A stretch of 64,000 bases of DNA from Brenneria rubrifaciens (GCF_005484945.1 NZ_CP034035.1:1364001-1428000); one strand, 5' to 3'. Shown: positions 9,129 to 18,828, numbered from the stretch's first letter. Notes: generated by a model not told the origin, from the letters alone. A program made the numbers and translations.

Positions 9129-9989
9129 TTATCGCACGCCGCCGGTAATCATCGGCAACAGATAGTGGCAGGGGTAATAGCGTGTCATGCCGCGCTGATG
9201 CAACTGCCAGCCAAGTTTCTCCACATCGTGTTTATGCCTGTCGAGCAGCAATCCCACCACGCTGCCGCTGTGGGCGACGTTCAAACCATACAGACCGCCA
9301 TCTTCAACCAGCGTCATTAAATCGCTGAAAGCGGGCTTGGCCAGTATCTGCTGGCTGGCGATCGCGCTCAACGTGCAGGCTTCGCCGAGTCGGGCGTTAT
9401 CCTGCGTCTTTGCCGCTGCGCAAAACAGCCGCCAGGCCTTTTCCAGCGCATCGGCATTGCTCAGTAACGACGACTGGCGATCGAATCGGTGATAGTCCGC
9501 GGTATTCAGCGTGTGCGGGCTTTCCAGCAACAGAATATCCACCGACGGCTGCCAGTCGCAGGCAATTTGCGTATGGGCAGTTTGATGGTCGAACAGCGTT
9601 AACCGGCTAAACAGCGTGCTGTCGGTGGGCTCCAGTTGAACACACAGCATGGCGAGCGTTGCATCATCCAGCGTGACGCCAAGATGACGGGCCGTTGCCT
9701 GTGCGGTGGCAGCGATATCGGCAGTGCTGCTGGCCATGCCTTTGGCGACCGGAATGGTGGAGGAGAATTCAATGCGCAAACCGCGTCCGGTATCCGCAGG
9801 GAGACCGAGGCGGGCAATCACGACATTCAGCATTTGCCGCATGCGTGGGCGCTCGGTACTGGCTGGCTGACCGTCAGTGACGGAGACATGGCTGAACCAG
9901 TCCACCGGGCAGGAGATCAGCTTCTCTCCGCCGAGAATCCATCCCTGAATCAATTCACCGCAGGACGCAGGGCAGCGAGCGTCAGCCAT
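9129..9989 (-). CDS. pduX: L-threonine kinase (PduX-type GHMP kinase)
   Basis: PduX phosphorylates L-threonine to threonine-3-phosphate, the substrate of CobD, for the aminopropanol linker of cobalamin. The 286-residue protein is of GHMP-kinase type. It opens with ARCPASCGELIQGWI and has the ATP-binding glycine/serine loop PVAKGMASSTADIAAT near residue 80 and a C-terminal LNVAHSGSVVGLLLD segment. The start at 9989 is chosen because its ATG overlaps the cobD stop by 8 bases and matches the family N terminus; a longer frame to 10040 would lie within cobD. It is downstream of cobD in a probable operon. Confidence 0.88.
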   Translation of the reverse strand: MADARCPASCGELIQGWILGGEKLISCPVDWFSHVSVTDGQPASTERPRMRQMLNVVIARLGLPADTGRGLRIEFSSTIPVAKGMASSTADIAATAQATARHLGVTLDDATLAMLCVQLEPTDSTLFSRLTLFDHQTAHTQIACDWQPSVDILLLESPHTLNTADYHRFDRQSSLLSNADALEKAWRLFCAAAKTQDNARLGEACTLSAIASQQILAKPAFSDLMTLVEDGGLYGLNVAHSGSVVGLLLDRHKHDVEKLGWQLHQRGMTRYYPCHYLLPMITGGVR

Positions 9990-11055
9990 GACCGAATACC
10001 TGATGCAGCGCGGCGACCAGCCGCTGATTATCGACGTCACTTTTGATGGCGACCCGATAATCGCTGGCCGTCAGGCCGGGATAGTTGGCACAGGCGCGGA
10101 TCAGCAAACGATGTTCCAGCAGCGCTTGCTGAAGGGGAATTTCCGGGTGCAGGCAGCGCAGGAAGATATAATTGGCGGACGGTTGCCACACGTGCAGTTC
10201 GGGCATCGCGCTCAGTTCCCGGTAGAGCCAGCGTTGCGCCTCTGCCAGCCAGCGGTAGGTTGCCGCGATATAAGACGTATCGTTCAGCATGATTTCCCCG
10301 GCCAACGCAGCAAAGGCGTTGATCGTCCACGGCTCCTGTGATTGTTTCATGGCCTGGATCGCCGTCTGATCGGCGCTGAGCAGATAACCCAGCCGCAAAC
10401 CGGGGATCGCGAAAAACTTGGTCAGTGAGCGCAGAATAAACAGGCGGGGAAACGCGGCCAACTGCGGGATCAGGCCCGGTGCGCCAGGCAGGAAATCGAT
10501 AAACGCCTCATCGACGATCGGCGCGGTATTGCGCTGGTGGCAGCGTTCAACAATGGCTTGCAGCAGCGAACTGTCAGGCATTAGCCCCGTGGGATTATTG
10601 GGGGTGGCGATAAACAGACAGTCATAGTGCGTTTTATCCAGCGCGGCCAGCAGTCGGGTATCAGGCTGAAACCCATCTTCCGCCGACATGATGTATTCAT
10701 CAATGGCGCAGCCCGCACGCTGCAAGGCCCGGCGGTATTCCGCGAACCCCGGCGTCAGCAGCAGTGCCCGCCGTGGTTGAAGATACTGCACCACGGCATA
10801 AATCAATCCTGTCGCCCCGTTGCCGGCCATAATTTGCGCCGGCGGACAGCCATGAGCACGGGCGAGGGCGGCATGAAGCTCACGGTATTCCACGTCGGGG
10901 TAACGCTCGGCAAGCTCAAGCCGGCTGGCGATCGCCGTTTTCAGCGACGCGGGCATACCCAGTGGATTGATATTGGCGCTGAAATCGATAATCTCATCGG
11001 CATTCACGCCGATGTTGAGCGCCATTTCCAGCACATTACCGCCATGTTCGCCCAT
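9982..11055 (-). CDS. cobD: Threonine-phosphate decarboxylase
   Basis: CobD is a PLP enzyme that converts threonine-3-phosphate to (R)-1-amino-2-propanol phosphate, which CbiB attaches to adenosylcobyric acid. The 357-residue protein has DFSANINPLGMP near the N terminus, FIATPNNPTGLMP, the PLP lysine in SLTKFFAIPGLRLGY, and a C-terminal RACANYPGLTASDYRVAIKS; all match Salmonella CobD. The start at 11055 (MGEHGGNVLEM) has AGGA 6 bases upstream and fits the family; a longer frame to 11127 has no homology in its extra part. It overlaps the kinase gene by 8 bases. Confidence 0.93.
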   Translation of the reverse strand: MGEHGGNVLEMALNIGVNADEIIDFSANINPLGMPASLKTAIASRLELAERYPDVEYRELHAALARAHGCPPAQIMAGNGATGLIYAVVQYLQPRRALLLTPGFAEYRRALQRAGCAIDEYIMSAEDGFQPDTRLLAALDKTHYDCLFIATPNNPTGLMPDSSLLQAIVERCHQRNTAPIVDEAFIDFLPGAPGLIPQLAAFPRLFILRSLTKFFAIPGLRLGYLLSADQTAIQAMKQSQEPWTINAFAALAGEIMLNDTSYIAATYRWLAEAQRWLYRELSAMPELHVWQPSANYIFLRCLHPEIPLQQALLEHRLLIRACANYPGLTASDYRVAIKSDVDNQRLVAALHQVFGHG

Positions 11056-11145
11056 GATATCCTGATGATCTCCCTGATTTTGATAAGGGCAGCATAACAT
11101 AAGCGAGGAAATGGCCGTCAACGGCATGTGACCGCAGGCAGGTCT

Positions 11146-12210
11146 TTACTCTGCGAAGCTGGCCTTTAATGAGGCCATGTCAATGACAAACCGGTAGCGC
11201 ACGTCGCTTTTTAACATCCGCTCGTACGCGGTGTTGATATCCTGCATGTCGATCATTTCGACGTCACAGCCAATGCCATGCTCGGCGCAGAAATCCAGCA
11301 TTTCCTGGGTTTCTTCAATGCCGCCAATCAGCGAGCCAGCGATAGCTTTACGCCCCATCACCAGCGGCGCGCTATGCACAGTGGGCTCAATCGGCTCAAT
11401 CAGACCCACCAGAACCAGCGTGCCGTCGCGTTTCAACGTGGTCAGATAGGGGTTAAGATCGTGCTGCGTCGGCACGGTATCAAGAATAATATCGAAGTGA
11501 TTGGTCACGGCGTTCATCTGTGCCGAATCGGTCGAGATGACCACGCGATCGGCGCCCAGCCGATGCGCTTCCTGCTCTTTGCCCGGAGAACGGGTGAACA
11601 GGGTGACATTTGCCCCCATCGCTTTGGCGAACTTCAGGCCCATATGCCCCAGCCCGCCCAATCCCACAATGGCGACGCTGTCACCGGGACCAACATTCCA
11701 GTATTTCAGCGGCGAATAAGTGGTGATGCCGGCGCACAGCAGCGGGGCGGCGGATTTTATGTCCAGTGTCTGCGGTATGTTGAGCACAAAGTTTTCTGAA
11801 ACGACGATACGCTCGGAGTAGCCGCCGAAGGTTGGCAAGCCGTCATGACGATCGACGCTGCCGTAGGTGGGCGTGGCGCCTTCTTCACAGTACTGCTCCA
11901 GCCCTTCGTCGCAGGCGTCACAGCGTTGACAGGAGTCCACCAGACAGCCTACGCCGACCCAATCGCCCGCGTTAAAACGCTCAACGGCTTTGCCAACGCT
12001 GACGACTTTACCGATGATTTCATGTCCCGGCACCATCGGATACAGGCTGTTCTGCCATTCGTTGCGTGCCATATGAATGTCCGAATGGCAGACACCGCAA
12101 TAGATAATATCGATAACCACATCGTTTTCACGCGGGTCCCGGCGGACAAACTGATGCGGAACCAGCGGGCTGCTTGAGTCGAGTGCAGCAAAGCCACGTA
12201 TATTTTGCAT
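11146..12210 (-). CDS. Zinc-dependent alcohol dehydrogenase (YahK/AdhC-like)
   Basis: This is a medium-chain NAD(P)-dependent alcohol/aldehyde dehydrogenase of 354 residues. Catalytic-zinc ligands are seen in CGVCHSD and GHE, and the structural-zinc cysteines in CLVDSCQRCDACDEGLEQYC. The cofactor-binding loop is VGLGGLGHMG. Relatives reduce a broad range of aldehydes, including cinnamyl-type substrates; the true substrate cannot be read from sequence. The start at 12210 (MQNIRGFAAL) is preferred because GAGGA lies 8 bases upstream. It sits 90 bases upstream of cobD on the same strand and could be cotranscribed, although it has no known role in cobalamin synthesis. Confidence 0.85.
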   Translation of the reverse strand: MQNIRGFAALDSSSPLVPHQFVRRDPRENDVVIDIIYCGVCHSDIHMARNEWQNSLYPMVPGHEIIGKVVSVGKAVERFNAGDWVGVGCLVDSCQRCDACDEGLEQYCEEGATPTYGSVDRHDGLPTFGGYSERIVVSENFVLNIPQTLDIKSAAPLLCAGITTYSPLKYWNVGPGDSVAIVGLGGLGHMGLKFAKAMGANVTLFTRSPGKEQEAHRLGADRVVISTDSAQMNAVTNHFDIILDTVPTQHDLNPYLTTLKRDGTLVLVGLIEPIEPTVHSAPLVMGRKAIAGSLIGGIEETQEMLDFCAEHGIGCDVEMIDMQDINTAYERMLKSDVRYRFVIDMASLKASFAE

Positions 12211-12321
12211 TACGATTTTCCTCTTCATTTTTGCACGACATCAAAAGATCAAAGCCAGAATTCAGTATGATTCAGATTAGCCGTGTTGCATTAACGATTT
12301 ATGGCTAACGTTTGGGACGGA

Positions 12322-12350
12322 TTGAGACAAAACGCACAGAATATTGATAA
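12322..12350 (+). promoter_or_regulatory. Probable promoter of the cbi operon
   Basis: TTGAGA (12322-12327) and TGATAA (12345-12350) are 17 bases apart. Transcription would begin near 12356, at the first strand of the riboswitch P1 stem, which is the expected position. Confidence 0.5.
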
Positions 12351-12355
12351 ACATT

Positions 12356-12557
12356 TTATTGTCAGGTTAGCGCCGGGCATCGAAAAAGGATGCCGACTCT
12401 GCGTGTTGTCATGATGCATGACAACTGGGAAGGGGGTGTAAATCCCCCGCAGCCCCCGCTGCTGTGATGCCGACGACCCCGTAAAAACCACTGATCGCTG
12501 CGATCGGGAAGGCGCGGGGAAGAGTGACGCTAAGCCAGAAGACCGACCTGATGATAA
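12356..12557 (+). ncRNA. Cobalamin (B12) riboswitch
   Basis: The leader has the conserved parts of a B12 riboswitch in order: GGGAAGGGGGTGTAAATCCC at 12427, GCAGCCCCCGCTGCTGTGA from 12449, CCACTG and GGGAAGG in the central junction, and the B12 box AAGCCAGAAGACCGACCTG ending at 12550. A closing P1 stem can be drawn between TTATTGTCAGGT (12357-12368) and ACCTGATGATAA (12546-12557). Adenosylcobalamin binding would turn down the downstream cbi operon. The expression platform appears to be the ribosome-site hairpin at 12639-12672. Confidence 0.92.
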
Positions 12558-12603
12558 CAGATTCAACTCCTTCGGTGGGAAGCGGGTTGTCATCCGATGC
12601 CTG

Positions 12604-12622
12604 CGGCGGCAACGCCGTTTTT
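12604..12622 (+). terminator. Small hairpin with T-run in the cbi leader
   Basis: CGGCG (12604-12608) and CGCCG (12613-12617) close a GCAA tetraloop followed by TTTTT (12618-12622). The stem is only 5 bp, so at best it is a weak or conditional terminator between the riboswitch and cbiA. Confidence 0.35.
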
Positions 12623-12638
12623 GCGCGCCGCGTGACAT

Positions 12639-12672
12639 AACCTCTCCCGGCCGGCTGATGTCGGGAGAGGTT
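12639..12672 (+). promoter_or_regulatory. Shine-Dalgarno-sequestering hairpin before cbiA
   Basis: AACCTCTCCCG (12639-12649) is perfectly complementary to CGGGAGAGGTT (12662-12672). The second arm contains the GGGAGAGG ribosome-binding site and ends directly before the ATG at 12673. When folded it would hide the site, consistent with translational control by the riboswitch. Confidence 0.75.
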
Positions 12673-14112
12673 ATGCCGCAAGCAACAGAGCAACAGAACG
12701 CCGCGTCAGCGACGCGCCAGGGACGAAATAAAACCGCGTTTGTGATCGCCGGTACGGGCAGCGGCTGCGGCAAAACCACCGTTTCGCTTGGGATCTTGCG
12801 GGCGCTGATGCGACGTGGGCTGTCCGTACAGCCATTTAAAGTGGGGCCGGATTATCTCGACAGCGGCTGGCACCGCGCGGTATGCGGGGTTGCGTCGCAT
12901 AATCTGGATGCGTTCATGCTCCCGGCGGCAACGCTTAACGGCTTGTACAACCAGCGCATGCGCCACGCTGACGTGGCGGTGATTGAAGGGGTGATGGGGC
13001 TTTACGACGGCTACGGCACGGACCCGAACGATTGCAGCACCGCAGCGATGGCCAAACAGCTTGGCTGCCCGGTGGTGTTGCTGGTGGATGGCAAGGCGGT
13101 ATCCACATCGGCGGCGGCAATCGTGATGGGATTTCACCAGTTTGATCCTGATTTGACGATCGCCGGCGTGATTGTCAATCGGGTGAATTCGGCGGAACAC
13201 TACGCATTGCTCCGGCATGCCATTGAGCGCTACTGCGGCATACCGGTACTGGGACGCCTGCCCGTTATGGCGGATATCGCGCTGCCTTCCCGTCACCTGG
13301 GCCTGATCCCCGCGCAGGAACAGGCGGATGACGATCGCCGCTGGCAGACGCTGGCTCAGCAGATTGAGGAAACCGTCGATCTGGATCGTCTGCTGTATTT
13401 GTGCCGGGGCGTCCGGCCGCCGGCGGGCGAATTACCCGCGCTTTCCTCGCCCGAACGGGCCGAGGGACTCACGCTGGCGCTGGCGGACGATGAAGCCTTT
13501 AATTTCTACTATCAGGATAATCTCGATCTGCTGGAGCAGGCCGGCGTGCGGATACAACGTTTCAGCCCGTTGTATGATCGCCGGCTTCCCGACTGTCAGA
13601 TGATCTACATCGGCGGCGGCTATCCTGAAATTCACGCCGCCCGGCTCGCCGCCAACACCGCCATGCACCATGCCTTGCTGGACGCTCACCGTCGTAATAT
13701 CCCGCTGTATGCCGAATGCGGCGGGCTGATGTATCTGGGTGAGGGGCTGACGGATGCAGACGGTCAGCGTCACCGCATGAGCGGTATTCTGCCCGGGGAA
13801 AGCCGGATGGGGAAACGGCTGACCCGCTTTGGTTACTGTCAGGCTCAGGCGCTGACTGACACGCTGCTGGCGCTGCGGGGCGAGGTGTTGCGCGGTCATG
13901 AGTTTCATTACTCCGTTTTTTCCACCTCGCTCGTCCCCGCGTTTGATTGCACCAAAGCGCGCGATGGCGCGGTCATCAAACGGTGGCAGGGGGGATATCA
14001 GCATCGACAGACCTGCGCCGGCTACCTTCATCTCCATTTTGCCCAGCGGCCGGGGCTGCTGGATCGCTGGTTCGCCAGCGCCAGGCGTTGTTGTACCAAG
14101 GCGGCGCGATGA
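12673..14112 (+). CDS. cbiA: Cobyrinate a,c-diamide synthase
   Basis: CbiA amidates the a and c side chains of cob(II)yrinate using glutamine and ATP in the anaerobic pathway. The 479-residue protein has an N-terminal dethiobiotin-synthetase-like ATPase with P-loop GTGSGCGKTT near residues 26-35, and a C-terminal class I glutamine amidotransferase domain with the nucleophilic cysteine in YAECGGLMYLGEG. The start is set at 12673 because the strong GGGAGAGG lies 2 bases before it. The alternative ATG at 12658 lies inside the hairpin loop and has no such site. It heads a 17-gene operon under the B12 riboswitch. Confidence 0.95.
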   Translation: MPQATEQQNAASATRQGRNKTAFVIAGTGSGCGKTTVSLGILRALMRRGLSVQPFKVGPDYLDSGWHRAVCGVASHNLDAFMLPAATLNGLYNQRMRHADVAVIEGVMGLYDGYGTDPNDCSTAAMAKQLGCPVVLLVDGKAVSTSAAAIVMGFHQFDPDLTIAGVIVNRVNSAEHYALLRHAIERYCGIPVLGRLPVMADIALPSRHLGLIPAQEQADDDRRWQTLAQQIEETVDLDRLLYLCRGVRPPAGELPALSSPERAEGLTLALADDEAFNFYYQDNLDLLEQAGVRIQRFSPLYDRRLPDCQMIYIGGGYPEIHAARLAANTAMHHALLDAHRRNIPLYAECGGLMYLGEGLTDADGQRHRMSGILPGESRMGKRLTRFGYCQAQALTDTLLALRGEVLRGHEFHYSVFSTSLVPAFDCTKARDGAVIKRWQGGYQHRQTCAGYLHLHFAQRPGLLDRWFASARRCCTKAAR

Positions 14113-15074
14113 TCCTGTCCGCCTGGTTTACCGCGTTCCTGCTCGATTACTGGCTGGGCGATCCCCCGCACTGGCCGCATCCGGTGCGCTGGATGGGCCA
14201 TCTGATCTCATGGTTGCAAACCCGCATTCGCGCCTGCTGTCGCAACGAGCGTTCGCTGCGGGTGGGCGGCGCGCTGCTGTGGCTGACGGTGGTCGGCCTG
14301 ACCTGGCTGCTGAGCTGGGGAGCGCTGGCGCTGATAAATACCCTTCATCCGTGGCTGGGCTGGCTGGCCGAAGTCTGGATGATTTACACCCTGCTGGCGG
14401 GTCGTTGCCTGAGTGATGCCGCGCTGACGGTGTATCAGGCATTACAGCATGGTTCGCTGGAAGAGAGCCGCCGCCAGTTGGCGTGGATTGTGGGGCGTGA
14501 TACCGCGCAGCTTGAAAAGCCGCAGATAACCCGCGCCGTGGTGGAAACCGTCGCGGAAAACAGCGTGGATGGCGTGATCGCGCCGCTGTTTTTCCTGTTG
14601 ATCGGCGGCGCGCCGCTGGCGATGGCCTACAAAGCCGTGAACACGCTGGATTCGATGGTGGGTTACAAGAACCCCAAATACCGGGCGATTGGCGCTGTCT
14701 CCGCCCGGATGGACGATGTGGCGAACCTGATCCCGGCGCGTCTGAGCTGGCTGCTGCTGAGCGCCGCCGCCTGGCTGCGGCAGGCGGACTACCGACAGGC
14801 GCTGCGCATTGGCTGGCGCGATCGCCATCAGCACGCCAGCCCCAACTGCGCCTGGCCGGAGGCGACGGTTGCCGGGGCGCTCGGTGTGCGGCTTGGCGGC
14901 CCGAATCACTATTTCGGCGAGCGGGTTGAGAAACCGTGGATCGGCGACGCGCGCCGGGAAATCGCCCTGAGCGACATTCCGCGCAGCATCAATCTGATGA
15001 AGACGGCGTCGCTTCTGGCGCTGCTGCTGTTCGCACTGGCGCATTTCTTGCTGTCAGCCGTCTACGCCGTCTAG
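14109..15074 (+). CDS. cbiB: Adenosylcobinamide-phosphate synthase CbiB
   Basis: CbiB joins the aminopropanol phosphate made by CobD to adenosylcobyric acid at the inner membrane. The 321-residue protein has several membrane segments (for example LLSWGALALINTLHPWLGWLA). Conserved blocks are DYWLGDPPHWPHPVRWMG near the N terminus, ETVAENSVDGVIAPLFF, KAVNTLDSMVGYKN and ASPNCAWPEATVAGALGV. Its ATG overlaps the cbiA stop (ATGA), so this start is preferred over the longer open frame to 13947 inside cbiA. Confidence 0.95.
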   Translation: MILSAWFTAFLLDYWLGDPPHWPHPVRWMGHLISWLQTRIRACCRNERSLRVGGALLWLTVVGLTWLLSWGALALINTLHPWLGWLAEVWMIYTLLAGRCLSDAALTVYQALQHGSLEESRRQLAWIVGRDTAQLEKPQITRAVVETVAENSVDGVIAPLFFLLIGGAPLAMAYKAVNTLDSMVGYKNPKYRAIGAVSARMDDVANLIPARLSWLLLSAAAWLRQADYRQALRIGWRDRHQHASPNCAWPEATVAGALGVRLGGPNHYFGERVEKPWIGDARREIALSDIPRSINLMKTASLLALLLFALAHFLLSAVYAV

Positions 15075-15102
15075 AACGAAAAAAAGCGCACAAGGAGAAC
15101 CG

Positions 15103-15735
15103 ATGAATTATCTCCGGCAACCCCGGCAAATCGAGCAGCAAAGCTTTGAGATTATCAGCGACATCATTGCCCGCGAGCGTCCCGGTTACCGCTTTGCCGA
15201 CCGGACGCAGGAAGCGATCATCAAGCGGGTGATCCACACCACGGCGGATTTCGACTGGCTGGATATCTTGTGGTTCTCGTCAGACGCGCTGGCGCGGATT
15301 CAGGCGGGGCTGCGCGCCGGGTGCATCCTCTATACCGATACCACCATGGCGCTGTCCGGGATCAATAAAACGTTGCTGGCTCAGTTAGGATGCGAATGCC
15401 GCTGCTTTATCAGCGATCCCCGGGCGGTGGCGCGGGCGAAAGCCGAAAACATCACACGCGCGATGGCCGCGGTGGATATCGCGCTGGAACAGCAGGGCGA
15501 AAAACTGTTTGTTTTTGGCAATGCGCCAACCGCTTTGTTCCGGTTGCTGGAGCGGCGGGCAGCGCCGCTGGCGGCGATCGGCGTGCCGGTTGGCTTTGTC
15601 GGGGCGGCGGAATCAAAGGACGCGCTGTTTCACAGCGATATTCCCTGTATTGCGTCAGCGGGGCGCAAAGGGGGCAGTAATGTCGCCGCCGCCATCGTGA
15701 ACGCGATTCTGTATCGAATTCGGGAGGAACTGTGA
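15103..15735 (+). CDS. cbiC: Cobalt-precorrin-8 methylmutase
   Basis: CbiC moves the methyl group from C11 to C12, converting cobalt-precorrin-8 to cobyrinate. The 210-residue protein has the family features [23 protein letters not shown] and the C-terminal [13 protein letters not shown] and [21 protein letters not shown] precedes the ATG with good spacing. It follows cbiB by 28 bases, the largest gap in this first part of the operon. Confidence 0.95.
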   Translation: MNYLRQPRQIEQQSFEIISDIIARERPGYRFADRTQEAIIKRVIHTTADFDWLDILWFSSDALARIQAGLRAGCILYTDTTMALSGINKTLLAQLGCECRCFISDPRAVARAKAENITRAMAAVDIALEQQGEKLFVFGNAPTALFRLLERRAAPLAAIGVPVGFVGAAESKDALFHSDIPCIASAGRKGGSNVAAAIVNAILYRIREEL

Positions 15736-16868
15736 GCCTCAATTCGCAGATGGATACCGTCTGGCATCACGGCAGGCAATACCGGAAAGGCTACACCACC
15801 GGTTCGTGTGCGACTGCGGCGGCTAAAGTGGCGGCGCTGATGGTACTGCGCCAGCAGGTGATCGAACAGGTTTCGATCGTTACTCCGTCAGGCGTTACGC
15901 TGTATCTCAATGTGGAACAGCCGCTGATTGAAGGAGAGCAGGCGACGGCCGCGATCCGCAAGGACGGCGGGGATGACGTCGATGCCACACACGGTATGCT
16001 GATTTTTGCCCGTGTCGCCTTGCGCGATCGCACTGACATTCATATTTCGGGCGGCGAAGGCGTCGGCACGGTCACGCGTAACGGCATCGGCTTGGCGGTC
16101 GGCAGTGCGGCGATTAACCGTACCCCGCGGCAAACCATTGAAGCGGCGGTACGTGAGGTGATTGGCCCGTTGCGCGGGGCCGACATCACCATTTTCGCCC
16201 CGGAGGGCGAGGCGCGGGCCAAAAAAACCTATAACGGACGGCTGGGTATTCTCGGCGGGATTTCCATCATCGGCACCACCGGCATTGTGACGCCGATGTC
16301 GGAAGAAAGCTGGAAACGATCGCTGGCGCTTGAACTGGAAATGACGCGTGCGGCGGGGCAGGACAAGGTGATTCTGGTGCCCGGTAATCACGGCGAGCGC
16401 TTTGTCCGTGAACAGTTCGGGCTGGATGGTCAACGGGTGGTCATCATGAGCAACTTTGTCGGCTATATGTTGCAGGAGACGGTGCGGCTTGAATTTCGCC
16501 GCGTGGTGCTGATCGGTCACCCCGGCAAGCTGGTGAAAGTCGCCGCCGGGATCTTCCATACCCACAGCCATATCGCCGATGGGCGTATGGAAACCCTGAT
16601 TGCGCATTTGGCGTTATTGGGCGCGCCGCACCCTTTACTGCTGGCGGTCAATCAATGCGAAACCACGGAAGCCGCAATGGAACTGATTGAGCAGCACGGT
16701 TTTCAGGCGGTGTATACGCATATTGCCCGGCGTATTTGCGAGCGGATAAACCAGATGCTGCGCTTCTCCGTCGCGCCGCCGACCGTCGATGCCATTTTGT
16801 TCTCGTTTGACAACCAGGTGCTGGGCAGCAACCGGGCGGTTGAAGAGATTGTGGAGGCGCTGCGATGA
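15732..16868 (+). CDS. cbiD: Cobalt-precorrin-5B C1-methyltransferase
   Basis: CbiD methylates C1 of cobalt-precorrin-5B, a step without a counterpart of the same fold in the aerobic pathway. The 378-residue protein matches Salmonella CbiD almost throughout: [20 protein letters not shown] at the N terminus, [54 protein letters not shown] and [19 protein letters not shown]. The GTG start overlaps the cbiC stop by 4 bases and follows GGGAGGAA. Confidence 0.96.
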   Translation: MSLNSQMDTVWHHGRQYRKGYTTGSCATAAAKVAALMVLRQQVIEQVSIVTPSGVTLYLNVEQPLIEGEQATAAIRKDGGDDVDATHGMLIFARVALRDRTDIHISGGEGVGTVTRNGIGLAVGSAAINRTPRQTIEAAVREVIGPLRGADITIFAPEGEARAKKTYNGRLGILGGISIIGTTGIVTPMSEESWKRSLALELEMTRAAGQDKVILVPGNHGERFVREQFGLDGQRVVIMSNFVGYMLQETVRLEFRRVVLIGHPGKLVKVAAGIFHTHSHIADGRMETLIAHLALLGAPHPLLLAVNQCETTEAAMELIEQHGFQAVYTHIARRICERINQMLRFSVAPPTVDAILFSFDNQVLGSNRAVEEIVEALR

Positions 16869-17467
16869 TCACCGTGGCAGGTATTGGCCCCGGCGCGTTG
16901 GCGCATCTGACGCCGGAAGCGCGACACGCGATTAATGCCGCCGACGTTTTGGTCGGGAGCGAGCGCCATCTGGCGATGTTTGCTGATTTTCGCGGACCAA
17001 CCCGCCAGTTGGATGCCGATCTGCCGGCGTTGATAACCTGGCTGGCCGAGCGGCAACGGCGCAATATCGTAGTGCTGGCATCGGGCGATCCGCTGCTGTA
17101 TGGCATCGGCAAATTGCTGTCGGCCCATTTCGCTGCTCAGTCGCTGCGGATTATTCCCGGCATCAGCGCCGTACAGTATTTGTGCGCCCGCATCCTGCTG
17201 GATATGAACGATCTCTACCTTGCCAGCAGCCACGGGCGGGAGCCGGATTTCGACTGGCTCCTGCAACATGACAAAGTGGCGATGGTGACGGATGGACGTC
17301 TCGGCCCACGGGCGATCGCCGATGTCATCCTGCAACGCCGGCTCACCCGCACGCTGATTATCGGCGAAAATCTTTCCCTGCCGGATGAGCGTATCCATCG
17401 CTTGCAACCGGCTGACGTGGCGCAACGCTATGACATGAACGTGGTGGTGATCCTCAATGAGAGATGA
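16865..17467 (+). CDS. cbiE: Cobalt-precorrin-7 C5-methyltransferase
   Basis: CbiE is an SAM-dependent methyltransferase of the tetrapyrrole methylase fold. The 200-residue protein has the N-terminal [16 protein letters not shown] loop, the [12 protein letters not shown] motif that places SAM, and [13 protein letters not shown]. It overlaps cbiD by 4 bases and cbiT by 11. CbiE and CbiT are separate here, whereas the aerobic CobL fuses them. Confidence 0.95.
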   Translation: MITVAGIGPGALAHLTPEARHAINAADVLVGSERHLAMFADFRGPTRQLDADLPALITWLAERQRRNIVVLASGDPLLYGIGKLLSAHFAAQSLRIIPGISAVQYLCARILLDMNDLYLASSHGREPDFDWLLQHDKVAMVTDGRLGPRAIADVILQRRLTRTLIIGENLSLPDERIHRLQPADVAQRYDMNVVVILNER

Positions 17468-18026
17468 CGAATTTTTACGGGGCCAACGGGTGCCGATGAC
17501 CAAAGAGCCGGTTCGCCTGCTGGCGCTGGAGCGGCTGGGGCTGGCCGGGGCGCGGCGTCTGATTGATGTGGGCGCCGGTACGGGCAGCGTGGCGCTGGAA
17601 GCGGCGCTGCGATTTCCCCGGTTGCAGGTGACGGCCATTGAACGCAATCCGGCGGCGCTGGCGCTGATTGCTGAGAATCGACAGCGTCTGGGATGTCAGA
17701 ACATGGAGATCATCGCCGCCGACGCGCCGGTTCCGCTGGAGATCCTTGCCGACGCGGTATTTATCGGCGGCAGCGGCGGGCGACTGACGGCCCTGATCGA
17801 CTGGGCGCTGGCCCATTTGCATCCCGGCGGCCGCCTGGTGCTGACATTTATTCTGCTGGATAACCTGCAAACGGCGTTGACGCATTTACGCTCGCTGAAC
17901 TTGGCTTCGTTGGAATGCACGCAACTCCAGGCCGCCGCGCTGACGAAGCTTGGCAACGGCCATTATTTTAAACCCGGCAATCCCACCTATCTCATTTCCT
18001 GTTGCAAGGAGGAAGAACATGCCTGA
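17457..18026 (+). CDS. cbiT: Cobalt-precorrin-6B C15-methyltransferase (decarboxylating)
   Basis: CbiT methylates C15 and removes the C12 acetate carboxyl. The 189-residue protein has a class I methyltransferase fold with the SAM loop [16 protein letters not shown] near residue 40, [12 protein letters not shown] and [11 protein letters not shown]. The N terminus [18 protein letters not shown] is typical of CbiT. The ATG lies inside the end of cbiE. Confidence 0.95.
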   Translation: MRDDEFLRGQRVPMTKEPVRLLALERLGLAGARRLIDVGAGTGSVALEAALRFPRLQVTAIERNPAALALIAENRQRLGCQNMEIIAADAPVPLEILADAVFIGGSGGRLTALIDWALAHLHPGGRLVLTFILLDNLQTALTHLRSLNLASLECTQLQAAALTKLGNGHYFKPGNPTYLISCCKEEEHA

Positions 18027-18828
18027 ACAGCGCGGGGTACGGCGCGCGCCTGCCGCCCGAACGGATTTCAATACCCGAAAGGTCTGGTTTGTCGGGGCGG
18101 GGCCGGGGGATCGCGAGTTGATTACCCTGAGGGGCTACCGCTTACTGCAACAGGCGGACGTGGTGATTTACGCCGGTTCGCTGATCAATACCGAACTGCT
18201 CGGCTACTGTCGCCCGGACGCGGTCTGCCACGACAGCGCCGGTCTGACGCTGGCGCAAATCACCGCGCTGATGGTCAACGGCGTGAGGGCGGGCAAGCTG
18301 GTGGTGCGGCTGCAAACCGGCGATCTCTCGCTGTACGGATCGATACGCGAGCAGGGAGAAGTGCTGGCGGAGCAGGGGATCGGCTTTGTGTCGGTGCCGG
18401 GGGTGAGCGCGTTTCTGGGGGCCGCGGCGCAGCTTGGCGTGGAGTACACCGTGCCTGAAGTGGCGCAGAGTTTGATCATTACCCGTATTGCAGGCCGCAC
18501 GCCGATGCCGCCGCGGGAACAACTGGAAGCCTTCGCCGCGCATCAAACCTCGATGGCGATCTTCCTGTCGGCGCAGGACATTCAAGGCGTGGTCGAACGG
18601 CTGGCCGCGGGAGGCTATCCGCTCTCGACGCCTGTCGCGGTGGTGTACAAGGCGACCTGGCCGGAAAGCCGCACGGTGCGCGGTACGCTGGCGGACATTG
18701 CCGGACAGGTCCAGGCGGCGGCAATCCGCAAAACGGCGCTGATTCTGGTCGGCGCCTTTCTTGGCGAGGAATACCACTATTCCCGGCTTTATGACGCGGA
18801 GTTTAGCCATGAATATCGTCAGGCCTGA
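18019..18828 (+). CDS. cbiF: Cobalt-precorrin-4 C11-methyltransferase
   Basis: CbiF methylates C11 of cobalt-precorrin-4. The 269-residue tetrapyrrole methylase has [21 protein letters not shown], the [19 protein letters not shown]-site motif, [20 protein letters not shown] and [15 protein letters not shown] segments. The start at 18019 has AAGGAGGAAG just upstream; an open frame extends back to 17950 within cbiT but lacks support. The N terminus is about 15 residues longer than the conserved core and arginine-rich. It overlaps cbiT by 8 bases and cbiG by 20. Confidence 0.95.
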   Translation: MPEQRGVRRAPAARTDFNTRKVWFVGAGPGDRELITLRGYRLLQQADVVIYAGSLINTELLGYCRPDAVCHDSAGLTLAQITALMVNGVRAGKLVVRLQTGDLSLYGSIREQGEVLAEQGIGFVSVPGVSAFLGAAAQLGVEYTVPEVAQSLIITRIAGRTPMPPREQLEAFAAHQTSMAIFLSAQDIQGVVERLAAGGYPLSTPVAVVYKATWPESRTVRGTLADIAGQVQAAAIRKTALILVGAFLGEEYHYSRLYDAEFSHEYRQA

